In this document: positions 59,493 through 64,000 of the stretch, one piece after another
Layout: each line of letters opens with the position of its first letter
Position numbering within the stretch: the stretch's first letter is position 1
Assembly (NCBI RefSeq): GCF_026262505.1
Contig: NC_067207.1
Span: 11,934,082-11,998,081 of the forward strand
DNA from: Trichomonas vaginalis G3
Taxonomy: Eukaryota > Parabasalia > Trichomonadida > Trichomonadidae
Direction of reading: 5' to 3'
DNA length: 64,000 bases
Translations under genes and position numbers: made by a program
The notes under the pieces: generated by a model
The model's input: only the letters and a program-made list of their open reading frames with translations
The model's database searches: none
Told to the model about the DNA's origin: nothing

Positions 59493-59975
59493 TTACTCCT
59501 TTGGGATTGGGATTTCACCAGAGGCGATCTTCTTCTGAACTTCCTTTGGATCCATGCCATCAACATGAGCGCCCATAGCCTGAGCTGTGCCAAGGACTTC
59601 CTTAACTGTGCCAGCAAGTGTGCGAGCGCAGGACTTTGGTCTCATTGTACGAGCGATATCGATGATTGTGTCGAGGGAGAGGGAGCCAGAGTGCTTGACA
59701 GCCTTTACTTTCTTACGATCACGATGTGGTTCGTTGAGGGCAGCGATAAGGAGTGTAGATGTGGAGTTCTCGACTTCAACCTTGAATTCACGGTTCTGGA
59801 CTGTGATCTTAACTGTAGCGCGGAAACCTTTGTATTTCTCTGTAGCCTTAGCGACTTCCTGAGCAACCTTTGGAGCTGGGACACCGAGTGGACCAAGCTT
59901 TGGAGCAAGCTTGGATGTAACACCGGTTTCACCACCCCAAACACGGCACTTGATGATAACAGCCTGATCAGCCAT
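59493..59975 (-). CDS. RPL12: Ribosomal protein L12 (uL11), large subunit
   Basis: 160 residues, against about 165 in other eukaryotes. It binds the GTPase-associated rRNA region of the large subunit. It begins MADQAVIIKCRVWGGETG with the family blocks SKLAPKLGPLGVPAPKV, IKVTVQNRE-like VKITVQNREFKVEV, SLSLDTIIDIARTMRPKS and GTAQAMGAHVDG. G+C is higher and codons more biased than in neighbours, as expected for a highly expressed gene. I start at ATG 59,973-59,975; an upstream ATG frame (60,032) would add 19 residues and begin inside the Inr at 60,022-60,029. The 5' untranslated region would be about 50 nt, longer than most here. Confidence 0.96.
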   Translation of the reverse strand: MADQAVIIKCRVWGGETGVTSKLAPKLGPLGVPAPKVAQEVAKATEKYKGFRATVKITVQNREFKVEVENSTSTLLIAALNEPHRDRKKVKAVKHSGSLSLDTIIDIARTMRPKSCARTLAGTVKEVLGTAQAMGAHVDGMDPKEVQKKIASGEIPIPKE

Positions 59976-60021
59976 TCGAAAAGGCCAGGGGTTTACATCT
60001 ACACAATTTTTAGGACCACAG

Positions 60022-60029
60022 AAAAGTGA
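60022..60029 (-). promoter_or_regulatory. Inr-like TCACTTTT of RPL12
   Basis: TCACTTTT on the coding strand, 46 bp above the ATG of RPL12. A CCTTTTCG stretch lies just before the ATG. Confidence 0.5.
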
Positions 60030-60534
60030 CAATATTATATGATTATAGCATTCTGCAAAACGATAATGAATAAATTATAACATGGAACCATGTATTAATT
60101 TTATTAGATTAGATTCACAAAAGAATATGTTTTATTATTTTCTTAATGAAATATGGAAGAGAAGATACATTTAAAACTAGATACGCATGCACTCTAGATA
60201 ATAGGCTTTTTGATTTGCTAAGTTATCTATCTGAAATCAATGATTTTTAATTAATTGATCATTTTTTTTCACCACAGAAATGAAAAACATTTTTGAATAA
60301 TTCTCCAAAAATTTTTGGTCAAATGACAGTTTATACCTTATTCATATGATGTGAATGCATAGATATAGTATAAATTAGAATAAAATTCCTTTTTATTCAG
60401 AAAATTTCAAAAAGGCCATAAATAAAAGATAATTATTTAGGTTAAATTTATAATGTATCGGATCTAATTAGAAGATACATGATATTTACATAGTTTTCAC
60501 ATCGGTTATGATTTTCTTTTGTTAATCATGTGGC
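60030..60534. other. Spacer with no recognisable feature
   Basis: About 500 bp upstream of RPL12. A+T-rich; no gene or repeat seen. Confidence 0.5.
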
Positions 60535-60815
60535 GTTTTTCCAGCTTGGTTTTTATCCTTAAGATTGACACCAATTGAAATCAAATATTCAACAGCTTTA
60601 AAATGGCCATATATTGTTGCCAAAGGAAGTAAAGAGTGATTTTAAATCCGCATTGAACAATATATTTAACCAATTGTAGATGACCTTCTGCTGCAGCTGA
60701 ATTTATTGAATTCCACCTCAAAATATTACTTTCTTCTGGATTTCCTCCTTATGAATGAAGATATTTAACTACTTCGAAGTGTCCAACAGTTATTGCCATT
60801 AAAATACAATTTGAT
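60535..60815 (-). pseudogene. Decayed ankyrin repeats
   Basis: On the minus strand, ankyrin-like phrases are readable in changing frames: MAITVGHFEVVKYLHS, SAAAEGHLQLVKYIVQCG, then LLPLATIYGHFKAVEYLISI-like sequence. At least two disruptions, including a stop and a frame change. The repeats are of the VVKYLISVG type, as at 26,102, not of the neighbouring gene's type. No start or end is left. Confidence 0.6.
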
Positions 60816-60905
60816 AATTTGATATTTCGTTTTGGTGTGTATTATTTTCAGCTTTATATTTATTATTAATTTCGTTTTCAAGAACTTCAGTCCTGAGATT
60901 TAGGT

Positions 60906-63137
60906 TTAGAGTTTCGGATTGATTTGCAACACATTCTGTCCCATATTTTTGTGTAATATCTGAATTGTCTTTCTGTTATTATTTTTTATTGCAATATCAA
61001 GAGGGGTATTTCCAAAATCATCTTTTTCATTGATGTTTGCACCTTGTGAAAGAAGACGTTCAACTAATCTTGCGTTATCATATTTTGCTGCAGAATGAAG
61101 AGCTGTTTGTCCATTTTTATCTTTTTCATTGATGTTTGCACCATGAGATATAAGAATTTTGTCTATACCATTACAAAAACCATGTAATGCTGCAAGATGA
61201 AGAGCTGTTTGCCCAGATTTATCTTTTTAATTGATGATTGCACCATGTGAAAGAAGAAGTTCGAAAATTTCTTCATTCAGTTTATATGCTGCGATATGAA
61301 GTGCGGTGGATCCATATTTATCTTTTTCGTTAATATTTACGCCATGTGAAATAAGAAGTTCAGCTATTTCTGTATTATTTTTATATGATGCAATATGAAT
61401 AGCGGTTTGTCCATTTTTATCTTTTTCATTGATGCCTGCACCATGAGAAACAAGAAGTTCGGCGATTTCTTTATGACTATATTTTATTGCTATATGAAGA
61501 GCGGTTTGTCCTTCTTCATCTTTTTCATTGATATTTACACCATGCGAAATAAGATGTTCTGCTGTTCCTTTCATATTTTTATATGCTGCAATATGAAGAG
61601 CGGTTTGTCCATTTTTATCTTTTTCGTTGATGTTTGCACCATGCGAAATAAGATGTTCTGCTGTTCCTTTCATATTTTTATATGCTGCAATATGAAGAGC
61701 GGTTTGTCCATTTTTATCTTTTTCGTTGATGTTTGCACCATGCGAAATAAGATGTTCTGCTGTTCCTTTCATATTTTTATATGCTGCAATATGAAGAGCG
61801 GTTTGTCCATCTTTATCTTTTTCATTGACTTTTGCACCATGAGAAATAAGAACTTCGGCTGAATCTTTTCTATCCACCCATGCAACCATATGAAGAGCGG
61901 TTTTCCCTTTTTGATCTTTCTCATTGATAATTGCACCATGTGAAATAAGAAATTCAACTATTACTTTGCTATTATGCCATGCTGCAATATGAAGTGCGGT
62001 TTGTCCCCTCTTATCTTTATCATTAATATCTACACCATGAGAAATAAGAAATTCAACTATTTCTATGCTATTATTCCATGTTGCAATATGAAGAGCGGTT
62101 TCCCCATTTTGATCTTTCTCATTGATGTTTGCACCATGTGAAATAAGAAATTCGGCTGTTTCTTTACTATTAATTTTTGTTGCAAGATGAAGAGCAGTTT
62201 TCCCATTTTTATCTTTTTCATTGATATTTGCACCGTGTGAAAGGAAATATTCCCAGAGGGATGGAAAATTGAACCTCATAGAATTAATAAAGCATTCATT
62301 AATATCATTCGTTTGTTCATAATAAACAAAATATGATTCAAGATTATTATAATTTATGCAATAATCTAAATTGATTGATATATTGTATTCATTCATCAAG
62401 AATGCAACAAAATCAATGTTGTGTGAAATGATTGCATACTTCATGCATTTTTCATCTGGTTTTTGATATTTCAAACATTCACTCATGATCTCTGGATTTC
62501 CACCTAAAAATGAAAATTTTAGACATTTTTCGGTTATTTTTGAGTGATACTCAGTTCTTAAGAACTTGAAACAATCAACTGCTCCGTAATAACAAGATAA
62601 TTCAAGTAATGTATATTCTTTCTTAGTAAACATAAAAAAATTCTTTGAAGGCCGTTGACAATCTTCAAATCCTTCCCTTTCAGTGAATGAGATGAATGCT
62701 TCTTTGTTATTATCCATAATTGCTCTGTAAATTGTATTTTCAATATGAATATTGAGATTTCCTAAATTAATTTTTTTAAAGTCATCATATTTGCATAATA
62801 TAATCCCATATTCTTTATAGAACTTGATTTTAGAAGTAGGTGGAATACCTATAACTCCTTTTATATGATATTCATCAATTATGAGTTTCGCAAGAGATAA
62901 ATATGACTTTGTATAACGGCTATTATAGGGAATAAAATTTAAAATGTCTTTGACAATCAAGCTGGGGCGATATGCATTTGAATCTATCAGATTTGTTTTG
63001 ATCATTTTGTAAATCGAGTTTAATTCTTCTTCATTTTCAGTTTTTAACCGATATAACGTATTATATGATTCGATGTAGTATTTAAAATGACTTCGAAATT
63101 CAATGAATTTATCTGGGTGAACATCTTGATTTGACAT
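60906..63137 (-). pseudogene. DUF3447-type ankyrin protein gene with one in-frame stop
   Basis: ATG at 63,135-63,137 (MSNQDVHPDKFIEFRS). 636 residues are open to a TAA at 61,227-61,229; the same frame then continues for 106 codons to a TAA at 60,906-60,908. The N-terminal part matches the DUF3447 region of the 43,978 gene (NSRYTKSYLSLAKL, NTIYRAIMDNNKEAF, LLELSCYYGAVDCFKFLRTE, SECLKYQKPDEKCMKYAII). Ten ankyrin repeats precede the stop and three more follow it. Units 5-7 share an identical second half, AYKNMKGTAEHLISH. At the stop, sister repeats have GAA (NEKDK), so one G-to-T change explains it. A truncated product with ten repeats could still be made, so pseudogene status is a judgement. 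Confidence 0.75.
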
Positions 63138-63553
63138 TCAAAAATTTAAGGGTTCAAACCGACCACTTATTTCATCAACTCTAAGACATCTTGCAGGTTC
63201 ATGGGATAGATATCTTTCATTATTACCATACATAATATGATAGTGTTGGTTCATACTGATATATATGTATGATAGGTGAATATCAAATTTACCACATTTC
63301 CTTGAAGTGAGAGTTTTTTTTTAGTATTAGAAAAAAAAAGTTGTAAATACATAATTGGAAAGTTCGCCCCATAAATCAAATGATTTATTTTGAATATCAT
63401 TAGAATCACAATTACAAGTCACACGAGACTATGCAATTTCCTTACTTGTCAAATGATTTTTTTAAAATGAAAATAGTAAATCGTGATATCACAAGAAAAT
63501 AGAGAGAGAGAGAAAAAAAATTTAATTCAAAAATTAAACTTTCAAACAAATAA
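63138..63553. other. Spacer between the ankyrin and exostosin-like genes
   Basis: 416 bp. It includes a short GA microsatellite (GAGAGAGAGAGA at about 63,502-63,513) and A runs near 63,330; otherwise A+T-rich with no gene. Confidence 0.6.
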
Positions 63554-64000
63554 TTAATCTAAAATATATTTTGATTTCAGCAAAGATCTTCTCTTCACGG
63601 AAGATACAGTTGCTGCTTTAAAGAATTGCATCCATCCCCATCCCCAAAGGAAATCTCCATTTGTTGGCTGAACTTCATCAATTCCTTTATAAACTCTAAG
63701 TAAAGAATCAACTTCTCGAAGTCTTCTTCGAACAAACTGACGATGCTTCATGCCATTGTTGCATCCAACAGCTAATCCGACTAATCTTGGATGATAAGCT
63801 GGAACTTGAGTGATGAAATCTTTATATTCTAAGAAAACTGCTTCAAAAGGGAATCTGAGTTCATCGGACATAACAAGTGGTATGCATCCTGTTCTAAATG
63901 AATCATAAAGCCTTTTTGAGGCTGGGCCATCTCCGTGAGGAACTGTGCAGAAATCACTATGTCGCATGAAGCTTTCTATATCAAATAGACCGGCATTATG
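63554..64000 (-). CDS. Exostosin-like glycosyltransferase (GT47), C-terminal part
   Basis: The frame is open from the window edge (64,000) to TAA at 63,554; the visible part is 148 residues and the start lies outside. The GT47/exostosin signature is clear: FCTVPHGDGPASKRLYDSFRTGCIPLVMSDELRFPFE (in part), the donor-binding block of exostosin-type transferases. It is followed by RRLREVDSLLRVYKGIDEVQP and a Trp-rich C-terminus (NGDFLWGWGWMQFFKAA). It would act in the secretory pathway as a type II membrane glycosyltransferase; linkage unknown. Confidence 0.85.
   Translation of the reverse strand, partial: HNAGLFDIESFMRHSDFCTVPHGDGPASKRLYDSFRTGCIPLVMSDELRFPFEAVFLEYKDFITQVPAYHPRLVGLAVGCNNGMKHRQFVRRRLREVDSLLRVYKGIDEVQPTNGDFLWGWGWMQFFKAATVSSVKRRSLLKSKYILD

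Noticed and set aside
59565-60029. 154-residue plus-strand frame opposite RPL12
   Set aside because: It is the complement of a strongly conserved ribosomal protein gene with high codon bias, which leaves the opposite strand open.
13937-61229. Reassignment of TAA to a sense codon, from two in-frame TAA codons in ankyrin genes
   Set aside because: TAA terminates hydE, LCB2, SF3A3, RPN6, RPL12 and VPS13 at the expected C-termini, so the standard code holds.

Overview
The window looks like nuclear DNA of a trichomonad (parabasalid) protist, most probably Tritrichomonas or a close relative; the species is an inference. The evidence is: an A+T-rich, gene-dense layout with almost no introns; one poly(A) polymerase intron with the GTATGT / ACTAACACACAG signals described for Trichomonas; Inr-like TCA motifs a few bases upstream of start codons; a HydE maturase, which implies hydrogenosomes; a large family of DUF3447-type ankyrin proteins; and Mutator-like (MULE) and Polinton elements.

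Layout. Bases 1-12,960 are a low-accuracy second copy of about 20,801-33,213. Gene order and both flanks are the same, but there are scattered, mostly inserted bases (about 550 net extra), and every gene in it is shredded. It ends at a 25-N gap (12,961-12,985). It reads as an unpolished long-read contig joined to the main contig, not as a biological duplication, so gene calls should be taken from the second copy. After the gap come a stop-interrupted ankyrin gene (13.3-14.5 kb), a Rab GTPase, and a repeat-rich stretch (15.8-17.7 kb) with palindromes, a 71-bp repeat, a 148-bp tandem array and a 362-bp insertion flanked by 14-bp direct repeats. Next is a MULE transposase gene split in two (17.7-18.15 and 22.53-23.76 kb) by a short Polinton remnant. 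That remnant carries a phage-tail-collar-like protein, several small proteins and a Dam-like methyltransferase, but no polymerase or integrase.

From 24.5 kb the window is ordinary host genes: 14-3-3, an ankyrin/coiled-coil gene, proteasome lid subunit RPN6, splicing factor SF3A3, serine palmitoyltransferase LCB2, tRNA-Gly(GCC), HydE, an acidic helical-repeat protein, poly(A) polymerase with its intron, a CK1-type kinase and a UAS/UBX protein. They are followed by a 26-repeat ankyrin protein with a 594-bp higher-order repeat, a 2,836-residue VPS13-like lipid-transfer protein, a type II membrane glycosyltransferase-like protein divergent from TAF12, ribosomal protein L12/uL11, a second stop-interrupted ankyrin gene and the 3' part of an exostosin-like gene that runs off the window.

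The host genes are unrelated housekeeping functions (protein turnover, splicing and 3'-end formation, sphingolipid synthesis, vesicle traffic, transcription, translation), each apparently with its own promoter. Notable points are the nested Polinton-in-MULE insertion, the insertion with a tRNA-like core, the compact three-way inverted repeat upstream of 14-3-3, the amplified ankyrin array, and two ankyrin genes each interrupted by one in-frame TAA.
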